Positions 9,224-19,080 of a stretch of 48,288 nucleotides of DNA are shown one piece after another. Source of the DNA: Candidatus Omnitrophota bacterium. GTDB lineage: Bacteria > Omnitrophota > Gorgyraeia > Duberdicusellales > 4484-171. The DNA is taken from contig JAHKAJ010000017.1 in assembly GCA_018826075.1 (NCBI GenBank), positions 1-48,288 of the forward strand, written 5' to 3'. Position numbers and translations under genes: made by a program. Numbering within the stretch: position 1 is the first letter of the stretch; each line of letters starts with the position of its first letter. A model generated the notes under the pieces. It saw only the letters and a list, made by a program, of their open reading frames with translations, was not told where the DNA came from and did not search any database.

Positions 9224-11017
9224 TCAGGCATTAAACTGTAAATCGTAGAGATTCTTGTAAAGGGGATTGGTCTCGATCAGGCTGGAATGCGTCCCCATTC
9301 CTACAATATTGCCTTTATCTAGAACTATTATCCGGTCGGCCTTCTGCACCGTAGAAAGCCGGTGAGCAATGACAAAAGAGGTTTTTCCCTGCATCAGCAC
9401 ATAAAGCGCCTCTTTTACCAGCTGCTCTGAGGCTGAATCAAGATTACTGGTTGCTTCATCTAAGATCAAGATCGGCGCATCTTTAAGAATAGCCCGGGCA
9501 ATAGCGACCCGCTGTTTTTCTCCGCCGGAAAGCCTGAAACCCCGGTCACCGATAACCGTTTCGTATTTTTGCGGCAAATTCATAATAAAATCATGAGCTG
9601 AGGCTTTTCGGGCTGCATCCTGGATCTCTTCTTGAGAAGTATCCTGGTTACCGTAAGCTATGTTTGCTTTTATAGTATCATTAAAAAGAATCATCTCCTG
9701 AGTCACCATGCCGATCAGGGAACGTAAAGATTTTAGATTAAATTCCTTAACATCCCGGCCGTCAAAAATTATCTTGCCCTTGGAAGGATCATAAAAACGC
9801 GGGATTAAATTTGCTAAAGTAGTCTTTCCGGCACCGGAAGGCCCGACAATAGCTATCAATTCTCCTTTTTTGACTTCAAGCTCCAGGCCCTTTAACACAT
9901 AGTCCGAAGATTCTTCATATCTAAACCAAATATTCTCAAAAACAATACCCTTGGTTAAAAGGCCGAGGTTAGGCGCTCCGGGGAAATCTTTAACCGAAAC
10001 CTCGGCATCAAGTATTTCATAAATACGCTTATTAGCTGCCAGGCCCTGCTGGGTAATAAAATGGACTTCGGTTAATTTTTTAAGCGGCTGCATCAAAGAC
10101 ATCAGTGATGCCATGACTACGCCAAAGCCGCCAAAAGAGATATTGCCCTCTATCAACTCTTTACCCCAAATAACCATAATCAAGGTTGTGGCTATTGCTC
10201 CGGCCAGCTCAGAAATCGGGCTGGACATAAGCATTCTTTTGGTAGCTTTCATCAGATAACGAAAATAACGCTCATCCTGCACCCGAAACCGGTTCATCTC
10301 ATAATTTTCCATTGAAAAAGCCTTGACTATCCTTACTCCGGAAATAGTTTCTGAAAGTAACGATGTGATGTCGGCCATTTTTTCCTGGGTCTGGGTAGAT
10401 ATCTTTTTTAGCTTTTTGCCGATCCGGGATATCGGGAAAACAATTAGCGGTAAAAAAATAACCGTTACCAAGGCAACCTTGCCGCCAATAGTAAAAGCAA
10501 ATACTAAATAGATGATTAAACGTAAAGATTCATGGATCAGATCCCTAAAGGCAAAAGAAATAGCATTATTGATACAGCCTACATCGTTGGTGATCCGGCT
10601 CATCAGTTCGCCGGTCCTCCTCTGAGAATAAAAATCCAAAGAGAGTTCCTGAAGTTTTTCAAACAATTTACGCCGCACACCCCTTACTGCCCGGTAAGAC
10701 AACGAGTTCATTAAGTAACCTTGCAGCCAAAAAAATACCCCCTTAAGAACAAAAAAAGGCACAACCGAAATAACCATGATATTGAACAAAACCGTGGGAT
10801 CAATGTTGTTCAGCTTGTCGACTAAGGCATTGACAAAGGGCGGTAAAGTCGTGGGAATAACAATCTTTTGATGGGTAAAAGCAATATCTACCAAAGGTAA
10901 AATCGAAAGCAGGGTTACCCCATTTAAAACCGCAGCTATGCTGGTAGCTACGAAGGCAATAGCAAATAACCAGAGGTGCGGCTTTAAAAATCTCAATAAT
11001 TTCAGGTAATTTTGCAT
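9224..11017 (-). CDS. ABC transporter ATP-binding/permease, MsbA-like (start re-set to ATG 11017)
   Basis: Exporter TM domain plus Walker A GPSGAGKTTL, LSGGEKQRVAIARA; the ORF-track start at 11023 is a TTG two codons upstream. Confidence 0.88.
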   Translation of the reverse strand: MQNYLKLLRFLKPHLWLFAIAFVATSIAAVLNGVTLLSILPLVDIAFTHQKIVIPTTLPPFVNALVDKLNNIDPTVLFNIMVISVVPFFVLKGVFFWLQGYLMNSLSYRAVRGVRRKLFEKLQELSLDFYSQRRTGELMSRITNDVGCINNAISFAFRDLIHESLRLIIYLVFAFTIGGKVALVTVIFLPLIVFPISRIGKKLKKISTQTQEKMADITSLLSETISGVRIVKAFSMENYEMNRFRVQDERYFRYLMKATKRMLMSSPISELAGAIATTLIMVIWGKELIEGNISFGGFGVVMASLMSLMQPLKKLTEVHFITQQGLAANKRIYEILDAEVSVKDFPGAPNLGLLTKGIVFENIWFRYEESSDYVLKGLELEVKKGELIAIVGPSGAGKTTLANLIPRFYDPSKGKIIFDGRDVKEFNLKSLRSLIGMVTQEMILFNDTIKANIAYGNQDTSQEEIQDAARKASAHDFIMNLPQKYETVIGDRGFRLSGGEKQRVAIARAILKDAPILILDEATSNLDSASEQLVKEALYVLMQGKTSFVIAHRLSTVQKADRIIVLDKGNIVGMGTHSSLIETNPLYKNLYDLQFNA

Positions 11018-11024
11018 AGGCAAG

Positions 11025-11053
11025 ATTCTATCACATCAATTGACTTTTCACAA
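11025..11053 (-). promoter_or_regulatory. sigma70-like promoter for the MsbA-like gene
   Basis: Minus strand TTGTGA - 17 bp - TAGAAT, 7 nt before ATG 11017. Confidence 0.5.
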
Positions 11054-11068
11054 GGGATTTGATAGAAT
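11040..11068 (+). promoter_or_regulatory. sigma70-like promoter for the Gfo/Idh gene
   Basis: TTGACT - 17 bp - TAGAAT, 7 nt before ATG 11076. Confidence 0.65.
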
Positions 11069-11075
11069 CGTGGGA

Positions 11076-11996
11076 ATGAAAACAGCAGTGATCGGAGTCG
11101 GAAAATTAGGCAGTATCCATTTACGTATCTACAATGAGATCAAAGAGATAGATAAGATCTTCATTGTTGACACCAACCAGGCGGTCTTAGACCAATACCC
11201 AAACTATACCGGATTTAAGGACTACCGTCAGCTTAAAGAAAAGGTGGATTTAGTCAGCATAGCTGCCCCCACTGTTGACCACTATAAAATTGCTAAATTC
11301 TTTCTGGAAAACAAAATCCCGGTTTTAGTCGAAAAACCCCTGACTCAAAACTTAAAAGAAGCTGAAAAACTACTGGCCTTATCCGAAAAAAAACATACCC
11401 TGCTTTTTGTCGGCCACGTAGAGCGCTATAATAGCGCTTACCTGGCGGTGAAAAAATTGATTAAAAACCCTTTATTTATCGAATGCCACCGCTTAAGCCT
11501 CTACCCCAACCGTTCCCTGGATATCAGCGTGGTGTTAGACCTGATGATCCATGACCTGGATATAATCCTGGATATGGTTAAAAATCGGATAAAAAAAATT
11601 GCCGCTAAAGGCGTCAGGGTACTTTCGCCTTCTGATGACATTGCCAATGTTCGGCTTGAATTTGCCAATGGCTGTGTAGCCAATATAACCTCCTCGCGAA
11701 TATCGGCAAAAAGAGAAAGAAAAATCAGGATCTTCATGCCGAATCTCTATATTTCCCTGGACTATGCCAATCAGGAAGTAGAAATTTATCAAAAACTCGG
11801 AAAAAAAATAGTTAAGAAAGCTCTAGGCATAAATAAGGAAGAACCGCTAAAAAAAGAAATCTCTGAATTTGTTAAATTGGTAAAAACCGGCAAACATGAA
11901 ACCGGCTATGCTGCCAAAGCCAAAGATGCCCTGGCTTTAGCCTTAAAAATCCAAAAACAAATGCATCCCGATAGTAATCGGGTTTTCGCTAAATAG
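11076..11996 (+). CDS. Gfo/Idh/MocA-family oxidoreductase (lipid A-associated, GnnA-like?)
   Basis: MKTAVIGVGKLGSIHL Rossmann motif, VEKPLTQ; immediately upstream of lpxB; start re-set from 11040 to 11076. Confidence 0.85.
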   Translation: MKTAVIGVGKLGSIHLRIYNEIKEIDKIFIVDTNQAVLDQYPNYTGFKDYRQLKEKVDLVSIAAPTVDHYKIAKFFLENKIPVLVEKPLTQNLKEAEKLLALSEKKHTLLFVGHVERYNSAYLAVKKLIKNPLFIECHRLSLYPNRSLDISVVLDLMIHDLDIILDMVKNRIKKIAAKGVRVLSPSDDIANVRLEFANGCVANITSSRISAKRERKIRIFMPNLYISLDYANQEVEIYQKLGKKIVKKALGINKEEPLKKEISEFVKLVKTGKHETGYAAKAKDALALALKIQKQMHPDSNRVFAK

Positions 11997-12006
11997 CTAA
12001 ATTAAA

Positions 12007-13104
12007 GTGCTCAAAATGAAAAAAATTGTTATTGTTGCCGGCGATACTTCAGGCGATATTTACGGCGGGCTGTTAAGCAAAAACTTAAAACAAAAATACC
12101 CTTCGCTTGAAATCTACTCCTTTGGCGGGCCAGCCTTGGCTAAACACTCACGACAAATCATCAATCTTCTTCAACATTCGGTTTGCGGTTTGGTCGAAGT
12201 TTTATCTTCACTTAAGACAATATTAGCTACTTTCGAAGAAACTCTCCGAAAAATTAAAGAAATAAAACCGGACTTGGTCATCCTGATTGATTTTCCCGAT
12301 TTTAACCTGCGTTTAGCGAAAAAAATTAATAAACAATACCCGGTTTTTTACTACGTCAGCCCGCAAGTCTGGGCCTGGAGAAAAAAACGGATCAAACTGA
12401 TCAAAAAATTCATCGACAAAATGGTGGTTATTTTTAAATTTGAGGAAGATTTTTACAAAAGGAATAATATGGACGTCCTCTACTTCGGACATCCGCTTTT
12501 GGAAATAATCCAGCCTCTGGATCGTGAACCAAAAAAAATAATTTCATTTTTACCGGGATCACGCAAAAATGAACTAAAAAAACACCTGCCGATAATGCGA
12601 GAGGCAAAAAAAATTATCCAACAGCGGCTACCGGAATATGGCTTTCAAATCATAAAGCCTGCCAGCTTAGACCGTAAACTCTATGAACAATTTTATCCAG
12701 ATATGGAAATAGTAGAACACTCTTATGCGGCCCTGGAAGAATCAAAATTTATTATCACCTCATCAGGAACAGCCACTGTGGAAATAGCCATACTAGGCAT
12801 ACCTTATCTAATTATCTATAAAATCAACCCTTTAAGCTGGCAGATCTTAAAACGAATGGTCAAGACAAAATTTGTCGGGATGGTCAATATCCTAGCCGGG
12901 AAAAAGGTAGTCGATGAACTTCTCCAAAAAGATGCAAATCCCCAACGGATATCCGAAGTTACTTGTGGTTATTTGGAAAATGAAGCAAAATATAGCCAGC
13001 TAAAGGAAGAGTTAAAAAACCTAAAAGAAATTCTTTACCCTTACGGAGCCAGCGTTGGTTTAGCAGACTATATCGGTAGATATTTAAAACTGCCGGCTCT
13101 TTGA
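12007..13104 (+). CDS. lpxB: lipid-A-disaccharide synthase
   Basis: [52 protein letters not shown]. Confidence 0.93.
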   Translation: MLKMKKIVIVAGDTSGDIYGGLLSKNLKQKYPSLEIYSFGGPALAKHSRQIINLLQHSVCGLVEVLSSLKTILATFEETLRKIKEIKPDLVILIDFPDFNLRLAKKINKQYPVFYYVSPQVWAWRKKRIKLIKKFIDKMVVIFKFEEDFYKRNNMDVLYFGHPLLEIIQPLDREPKKIISFLPGSRKNELKKHLPIMREAKKIIQQRLPEYGFQIIKPASLDRKLYEQFYPDMEIVEHSYAALEESKFIITSSGTATVEIAILGIPYLIIYKINPLSWQILKRMVKTKFVGMVNILAGKKVVDELLQKDANPQRISEVTCGYLENEAKYSQLKEELKNLKEILYPYGASVGLADYIGRYLKLPAL

Positions 13105-14916
13105 ACCAGCCTGTTTTTTCTTTACCAGATTATAGATAGTCAAGATCGCTGCCGGAGTTACCCCGCTGATCTTTAAAGCCTGGCCTAAAGTTTTTGGCTT
13201 AAAAACTTTAAGTTTCTCGACTATTTCTTTAGAAAGAGACGGGATTTTAGAATAATCTACCATAGGCATTTTTATCTTATCAAACCTTTTTAGCTCTCTT
13301 GACCAGCCAAGCTCGCGGATTATAAAACCTTCGTACTTGGCCAGGGTCTCGATTTCCCGGCTAACCGCTAGATCCTCTGACTTTATTTGGAAATACTTTT
13401 TAACTTTATTAAAATCGACATCCGGCCTCTTTAAAGCTTCATAAACCGATAGATTTTTTTTATCAAAAATTATTCTCTCGGCTTTGGCAGCTTTTAAACC
13501 AGCCTCTATTTTGGATTTCTTTTCTAAAATTAACGCATATTCATTTTTAACTAAAAGGCCTAGTTTATAAGCCTTGGGAGCAAGCCTTAAATCAGCGTTG
13601 GTCTCACGAAGCGAGAGGCGGAATTCGCTCCTCGAAGTAAACATCCGGTAAGGCTCATCAGTACCTTTAGCGGTTAAATCATCGATTAAAACTCCGATAT
13701 AAGCCTCGTTGCGCCCGAGGATAAATGGTTTCTTCTTTTTTACTGACAAAGCAGCATTGATCCCGGCAACTAAACCTTGAGCCGCGGCCTCTTCATAGCC
13801 AGTTGTCCCGTTAAGCTGGCCGGCAAAATAAAGGCCGCTTATTTTTTTTGCCTCCAAGGTCAACTCAAGCTGGCGGGTGTCGATTAAACCGTGCTCAATA
13901 CCGTATCCCGGACGCAGGATTTCTGCCTTTTCTAACCCGATGATAGTCCGGATAAATTTTACCTGGACATTGAAAGGCAAAGACGTTGATATACCATTAG
14001 GATAAACTTCGTAAGTGCTTCGACCGGCCGGCTCAATAAAAACCTGATGCTGGCTGCGGTCAGAAAACTTAACCACCTTATCTTCTAAAGACGGACAGTA
14101 ACGCACTCCGCAAGCCTTAATCTTTCCGGAGTAAAGCGGCGAGTATTTAAGGTTTTTTTTGATGATTCCATGAGTTTTTTTATTGGTGTGGGTTATAAAA
14201 CAACTTAAAGCGGTTTTGGAAATAGTTTTATTGGAAAAAGAAAAAGGTACAGCATCAAAGTCAGGGGCTTGCTCGATCATTTTAGAAAAATCGACTGTTC
14301 TTGAATCAAGCCTGGCGCAAGTCCCGGTCTTAAAATGCTTAGTTCTAAAGCCTAATTTTTTTATACTGGCAAACAAGCTATCCGAAGATTCTTCATTAAG
14401 CCTTCCGCCGGGAAAACTGTTTAAACCGATATGGATTGTGCTGTTCAAAAACGTCCCGACACAAATAATTACTGACTTACTTAAGAACTCTTCGCCAAAG
14501 TTAGTTCTAACTCCGCAGACCTTCCGGTTTTTAACTAAGATCTCATCGACTTTAGACTGAAAAATCTTAATATTTCGGTTTTTTTCCAAAAAGCTCCTGG
14601 CGATTTCAGGATATAGCTGCATATCGACTTGAGCCCGGGTTGCCCAGACGGCTTTACCTTTACTGCGGTTTAAGATCCGATACCCCAAAGAACATTCATC
14701 GGCTATTTTTCCAATCAAACCTCCCAAAGCATCGATTTCCCGCACCAGGTGCCCTTTAGCTACCCCGCCTACGGCAGGATTGCAAGATAATTTACCGATT
14801 CCTTCAAGATCCAAGCTTAAAAGTAAAACCTGACAACCGAGCTTAGCCGCGCTCCAGGCCGCCTCTATTCCGGCGTGGCCTCCTCCGACAACTATCACAT
14901 CGTATTGCTTACTCAT
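13084..14916 (-). CDS. mnmG: tRNA uridine-5-carboxymethylaminomethyl modification enzyme MnmG (GidA)
   Basis: [23 protein letters not shown]..., [23 protein letters not shown]. Confidence 0.95.
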   Translation of the reverse strand: MSKQYDVIVVGGGHAGIEAAWSAAKLGCQVLLLSLDLEGIGKLSCNPAVGGVAKGHLVREIDALGGLIGKIADECSLGYRILNRSKGKAVWATRAQVDMQLYPEIARSFLEKNRNIKIFQSKVDEILVKNRKVCGVRTNFGEEFLSKSVIICVGTFLNSTIHIGLNSFPGGRLNEESSDSLFASIKKLGFRTKHFKTGTCARLDSRTVDFSKMIEQAPDFDAVPFSFSNKTISKTALSCFITHTNKKTHGIIKKNLKYSPLYSGKIKACGVRYCPSLEDKVVKFSDRSQHQVFIEPAGRSTYEVYPNGISTSLPFNVQVKFIRTIIGLEKAEILRPGYGIEHGLIDTRQLELTLEAKKISGLYFAGQLNGTTGYEEAAAQGLVAGINAALSVKKKKPFILGRNEAYIGVLIDDLTAKGTDEPYRMFTSRSEFRLSLRETNADLRLAPKAYKLGLLVKNEYALILEKKSKIEAGLKAAKAERIIFDKKNLSVYEALKRPDVDFNKVKKYFQIKSEDLAVSREIETLAKYEGFIIRELGWSRELKRFDKIKMPMVDYSKIPSLSKEIVEKLKVFKPKTLGQALKISGVTPAAILTIYNLVKKKQAGSKSRQF

Positions 14917-14921
14917 AATAA

Positions 14922-14951
14922 ACCTCGGTACATAAACCCCGGGGGTCTAGA
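14922..14951. repeat. palindrome-bearing flanking repeat, copy 1 (downstream of transposase gene)
   Basis: acctcggtacataaaccccgggggtctaga; 26/30 identical to 15643-15672, same orientation. Confidence 0.8.
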
Positions 14952-14955
14952 AAAT

Positions 14956-15636
14956 TCAACCCTCGTCATCGAACAGCAAATGTTTTGATTGCGCTAACTC
15001 TCGCTGATAAGATATAGCCCCTTCTACAAACTTCTTATATTCTTTCGAATGGATATCTAAAATATCCTCATATCTACAAAGTTTATTTAACTTTTCGGTA
15101 TTGTTTGTAAACTCTTCATAAGAAGAAAAAAACCATTGCTCTGGTCTATCAACTAAATATGCCGTCACAGGATTTAAATGTATGTAGCGCGTTAAATGCA
15201 ATAATTGTTCGTCGTTTGCAATTAAGGCATTTCTGAATCTTCCTTGCCAAAGAGGTCCTTTTCTTTTATGTTTAATATTGAAATAACGACTGTAGCTATT
15301 TAATACATTGCCCATAAAAATCGAGATGCCGTCGTCTTGGAGCTGCTTTAAACCTATATGGATATGTGTTGGCATAATACAATAGCAAATCAACTGGATA
15401 ATTTTCTTTCCTTTCTTAAAAAACGGACTAAATTCATAGCTGAAATCATCATGCTCTATTTTATTAGCTTCTATAAATTGCGTGAAACTACGGGTTGTGT
15501 CTTTAATCTGATAATATAATAATAAATTTTGCATTCGTAAATATTCAACATCATTATTGAATATAGTGTATCCGGCTATACTCTTATTAAACACATGATA
15601 AACTTCGCCATTTACTAGTTTATCTTTTCTGCGCAT
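14956..15636 (-). mobile_element. REP-associated tyrosine transposase (RAYT / Y1_Tnp, IS200-like) CDS
   Basis: MRRKDKLVNGEVYHVFNKSIAGYTIF...; CYCIMPTHIHIGLKQ HUH-like motif; GRFRNALIANDEQLLHLTRYIHLNPV. Confidence 0.88.
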
Positions 15637-15642
15637 CTCTAG

Positions 15643-15672
15643 ACCTCGGTATTTAAACCCCGGGGGTTTAAA
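15643..15672. repeat. palindrome-bearing flanking repeat, copy 2 (upstream of transposase gene)
   Basis: acctcggtatttaaaccccgggggtttaaa; contains near-perfect palindrome TTTAAACCCC/GGGGGTTTAAA. Confidence 0.8.
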
Positions 15673-15708
15673 TTGGTGGATAAGGTTTTACGAAGGCGAA
15701 ACATTGAG

Positions 15709-16455
15709 TTATTGTTTTTTAGTTTGTTTGGCAACCGAATCAATGGCTTGCTTGATTGCTTCCGGGTCGCCTAAATAGTAGTGTTTAATTGGCTTTAAGC
15801 TGTCGTCCAATTCATAGACCAGGGGTATTCCGGTGGGTATATTCAGCTTGACAATATCTTCTTCTCTTATCTGATCAAGGTATTTGACCAAGGCTCTTAA
15901 ACTATTTCCATGAGCGGCGATGATAACCTTTTTACCGTTCTTTAAAGCCGGGGTTATTTGTTCATGCCAACAAGGCAGAAATCTGTTCACTGTATCTTTG
16001 AGGCATTCGGTCAAAGGAATATCTTGAGGCTTTAAATCTTTATAACGGGGGTCTTTAGCCGGAGAACGCGGATCGTCAATTTTAAGGGCCGGGGGCTGGA
16101 TATCATAGCTTCTGCGCCAAATCAAAACCTGTTCCTCACCGAATTTTTGAACCATTTCCAGCTTATTTAATCCCTGCAGCGCTCCGTAATGGCGCTCATT
16201 CAAACGCCAGGAACGCTCAACCGGAATCCACATCAAATCCATATCTTCTAAAACGATCCAAAGAGTGGAAATAGCTCTTTTTAACACAGAAGTATAAGCT
16301 ATATCAAAAGTAAAACCTTCTTTTTTTAACCACTTAGCACCTTCATGGGCCTCTTTTGTACCTTTTTCAGATAAGCCTACATCAGTCCAACCGGTAAATC
16401 TATTTTCTAAATTCCAAATACTCTCACCGTGGCGCAATAAAACCAACTTTATCAT
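15709..16455 (-). CDS. gpmA: 2,3-bisphosphoglycerate-dependent phosphoglycerate mutase
   Basis: [41 protein letters not shown]. Confidence 0.95.
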   Translation of the reverse strand: MIKLVLLRHGESIWNLENRFTGWTDVGLSEKGTKEAHEGAKWLKKEGFTFDIAYTSVLKRAISTLWIVLEDMDLMWIPVERSWRLNERHYGALQGLNKLEMVQKFGEEQVLIWRRSYDIQPPALKIDDPRSPAKDPRYKDLKPQDIPLTECLKDTVNRFLPCWHEQITPALKNGKKVIIAAHGNSLRALVKYLDQIREEDIVKLNIPTGIPLVYELDDSLKPIKHYYLGDPEAIKQAIDSVAKQTKKQ

Positions 16456-16516
16456 CTCGCTCCTTTCTTATAAAAATAAAAGCAGCGAGCAGAAAAACTA
16501 CCCGCCACTTTTAAAA

Positions 16517-18808
16517 TTAGCATTTAGAATAACCACAGGCATCGCAGACTAAGCAGCCTTCTTGATGCCTGAGAGCATAGCCACATTCAACGCAGACCCC
16601 TACGACGTTAGGCGAATCACCAACCGAAAACGAAGCGATAATTTTACTTTCTTCAGAACTTTTAACCGGGGCAGTGACTACCTTGACTATCTCTTTTTGA
16701 TCACTGCCTCTTTTCTCTAAAACCCGGGCTATGGCATCGGCGCAGGAAAAAATCTTTTTACCCTTATCCCAGGAAGGGGAAGGACACCTTATACCCTTAA
16801 GCTGTTCGACCACGACTTTGATATCTATACCGCCCCGAAGAGAAAGCGAAACCAGCCTGCCGACAGCTTCCAGCTGAGAAGCAGCGCATCCTCCGGCCTT
16901 GCCCATCTGAGTGAAAACTTCAAAAAGGCTACCCTCTTCATCCTGGTTAACGGTGATATAAAGGTTACCACAGCCAGTGGTAACTTTAGTGGTAGTTCCC
17001 AAGATGACTTCCGGACGCGGTTTAGGATAAGGGACGGTTAAGGAATAATTTTGAGTTTCTTTAACCTCTTTTTTCTTATCGGCTCCGTCAACAGTCAAGA
17101 CCTGAACACTTCTTGAACCGTCACGATAAACAGTAACCCCTTTACAATCCAGCTTATAAGAAATAAGGTAGGCCTCTTTGACATCGTCAACGGTTGCGCT
17201 ATTCGGTAAATTTACAGTCTTAGAAACAGCGTTATCGGTAAACTCCTGAAAAGCGGCCTGGGTTTTTACATGCCAGAAAGGCGAAATGTCCATGGCGGTT
17301 TTAAAAATTCTTTTTACATTATCGGGAATGTTATCCCGGGACTGAATGCTTTCACCCTTAGCAATGCTCTGCATCAACTCTTCGCTGTAAAAACCTTCTT
17401 TTTTAGCCGTATACTCAAAAGCCGGGTCAACCTCAAGAAGTTTCTCGCCATCCAGGACATTACGAAAGTAGCATAATGAAAAATTAGGCTCGACTCCCGA
17501 GGAAGTCGGACCGGCAATAATACTTATGGTGCCGGTGGGAGCAATCGTGGTCAAAGTCGCATTCCTTATCTTGATGCCCTTCTTTTGCCAAAGGCTGTTG
17601 GCCCAAGACGGAAACACCCCACGCACCTCGGCTAACTGCATAGACTCCTGCTGGGCAACTTCACGGATAAACTTTATCAACCGTTTAGCTAAATCGATGG
17701 CATCATCACTATCATAAGGTATGCCTAAAAAACCCAGCATCGTAGCCCAGCCCATAACCCCTAAGCCGATTTTACGAGTTTTAAGAGTGTTCTCTTTGAT
17801 CTTGCTGAGAGGAAAACGGTTGGCATCGATAACGTTATCCAAGAAACGCACGCCGTAGTGGGTAATTTTTCTTAATTTATTCCAATCAATGTCAAAGCCG
17901 GACTCGAGTTTCTTCAATACTCTTGAAAGATTGATCGAGCCTAAGTTGCAGCTCTCATAAGGAAGTAAGGGCTGCTCGCCACAAGGGTTAGTGCTTTCAA
18001 TCGAACCCAGTTGAGGCGTAGGGTTATCACGGTTGATCTTATCAATAAAAACAATTCCTGGCTCGCCGTTTCTATGAGCATAGCTGGCGATGAGGTTGAA
18101 AACTTCACCGGCATCTAATTTTCCGACTTCTTCGCCGTTATAAGGATCGATTAAGGAATAATCTTCTTTTTGGATGACTTTTTCCATAAAGTCATCGGTT
18201 AAAGCCACCGAAATATTAAAGTTTGAGATCTGTCCTTCCTTCTCCTTACATTTTACAAATTCTAAAATATCGGGATGATCTACCCTTAATATCCCCATAT
18301 TGGCTCCTCGGCGAGTACCTCCCTGTTTGACGGCCTGGGTCGCTGAATCAAAAACCTTCATAAAAGATACCGGCCCGGAAGCCACGCCTCCAGTTGACTT
18401 TACAACGCTGTTTTTGGGGCGCAGGCGCGAGAAACTAAAACCCGTACCGCCGCCGGTTTTATGTATAAGGGCAGTTGATTTTATAGCATCAAAGATCGAT
18501 TCCATGGAATCTTCTACCGGCACCACGAAACAGGCTGAAAGCTGACCTAAGTCCTTACCGGCATTCATCAAGGTGGGGGAATTAGGCATAAACTCTAAAT
18601 CTCTTAACATTCCAAAAAAAACATCTTCGATCTCTTTTACTTTGTTTGAGTCAGCTCCGTAAGCCGCCTCCACCTTGGCAATAGCTTTAGAAACTCTCCG
18701 CAATAATTCCTCGGGGGTTTCAGCTATGTTACCTTGGTTATCTTTTTTAAGATAGCGCTTGCGTAAAACAACAATCGCGTTCGATGAAAAATTTAATGAC
18801 TTCTGCAT
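16517..18808 (-). CDS. nrdJ: adenosylcobalamin-dependent (class II) ribonucleoside-diphosphate reductase
   Basis: NSPTLMNAG, NPCGEQPLLPYESCNLGSINL, C-terminal TSCPD-like region and CxxC zinc-ribbon tail. Confidence 0.93.
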   Translation of the reverse strand: MQKSLNFSSNAIVVLRKRYLKKDNQGNIAETPEELLRRVSKAIAKVEAAYGADSNKVKEIEDVFFGMLRDLEFMPNSPTLMNAGKDLGQLSACFVVPVEDSMESIFDAIKSTALIHKTGGGTGFSFSRLRPKNSVVKSTGGVASGPVSFMKVFDSATQAVKQGGTRRGANMGILRVDHPDILEFVKCKEKEGQISNFNISVALTDDFMEKVIQKEDYSLIDPYNGEEVGKLDAGEVFNLIASYAHRNGEPGIVFIDKINRDNPTPQLGSIESTNPCGEQPLLPYESCNLGSINLSRVLKKLESGFDIDWNKLRKITHYGVRFLDNVIDANRFPLSKIKENTLKTRKIGLGVMGWATMLGFLGIPYDSDDAIDLAKRLIKFIREVAQQESMQLAEVRGVFPSWANSLWQKKGIKIRNATLTTIAPTGTISIIAGPTSSGVEPNFSLCYFRNVLDGEKLLEVDPAFEYTAKKEGFYSEELMQSIAKGESIQSRDNIPDNVKRIFKTAMDISPFWHVKTQAAFQEFTDNAVSKTVNLPNSATVDDVKEAYLISYKLDCKGVTVYRDGSRSVQVLTVDGADKKKEVKETQNYSLTVPYPKPRPEVILGTTTKVTTGCGNLYITVNQDEEGSLFEVFTQMGKAGGCAASQLEAVGRLVSLSLRGGIDIKVVVEQLKGIRCPSPSWDKGKKIFSCADAIARVLEKRGSDQKEIVKVVTAPVKSSEESKIIASFSVGDSPNVVGVCVECGYALRHQEGCLVCDACGYSKC

Positions 18809-18924
18809 GCCACACCTTTCCTTTTGTTTAACTTATCCTAACTTAAACAATCCCATTATTCACAATTAATCAGTTCGAATCGCGGTAATTTAGATGAAGA
18901 CTTAAAATAAGCAACGACACTTTT

Positions 18925-18953
18925 GGTATATCACAAGTTAGCAATCGTGTCAA
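18925..18953 (-). promoter_or_regulatory. sigma70-like promoter for nrdJ
   Basis: Minus strand TTGACA - 17 bp - TATACC. Confidence 0.65.
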
Positions 18954-18962
18954 GAAAAAATA

Positions 18963-19003
18963 CCATATATTGTATGTAAATCTATTTTTCTCTCAATATG
19001 TTG
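18963..19003 (-). promoter_or_regulatory. candidate tandem NrdR boxes
   Basis: Minus strand CAACATATTG and CAATATATGG, 31 bp apart; each 9/10 to the core CwAtATaTwG. Confidence 0.55.
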
Positions 19004-19060
19004 TGATGCGGGTCAAAAAAATAACCTGGGTTTTTCAAGCTGTCGGCTAAAAACCGACCC

Positions 19061-19080
19061 CCTGCCTGCCGGCAGGCAGG
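19061..19080. repeat. 20-bp perfect palindrome CCTGCCTGCCGGCAGGCAGG
   Basis: Exact inverted repeat abutting the LacI-family stop codon. Confidence 0.9.

Noticed and set aside
14183-14560. 125-aa ORF antisense to mnmG
   Set aside because: Shadow ORF of conserved coding strand
18809-18925. Possible cobalamin riboswitch ahead of B12-dependent nrdJ
   Set aside because: Leader is only about 115 nt and lacks a recognisable B12-box; the NrdR-like sites are a better explanation
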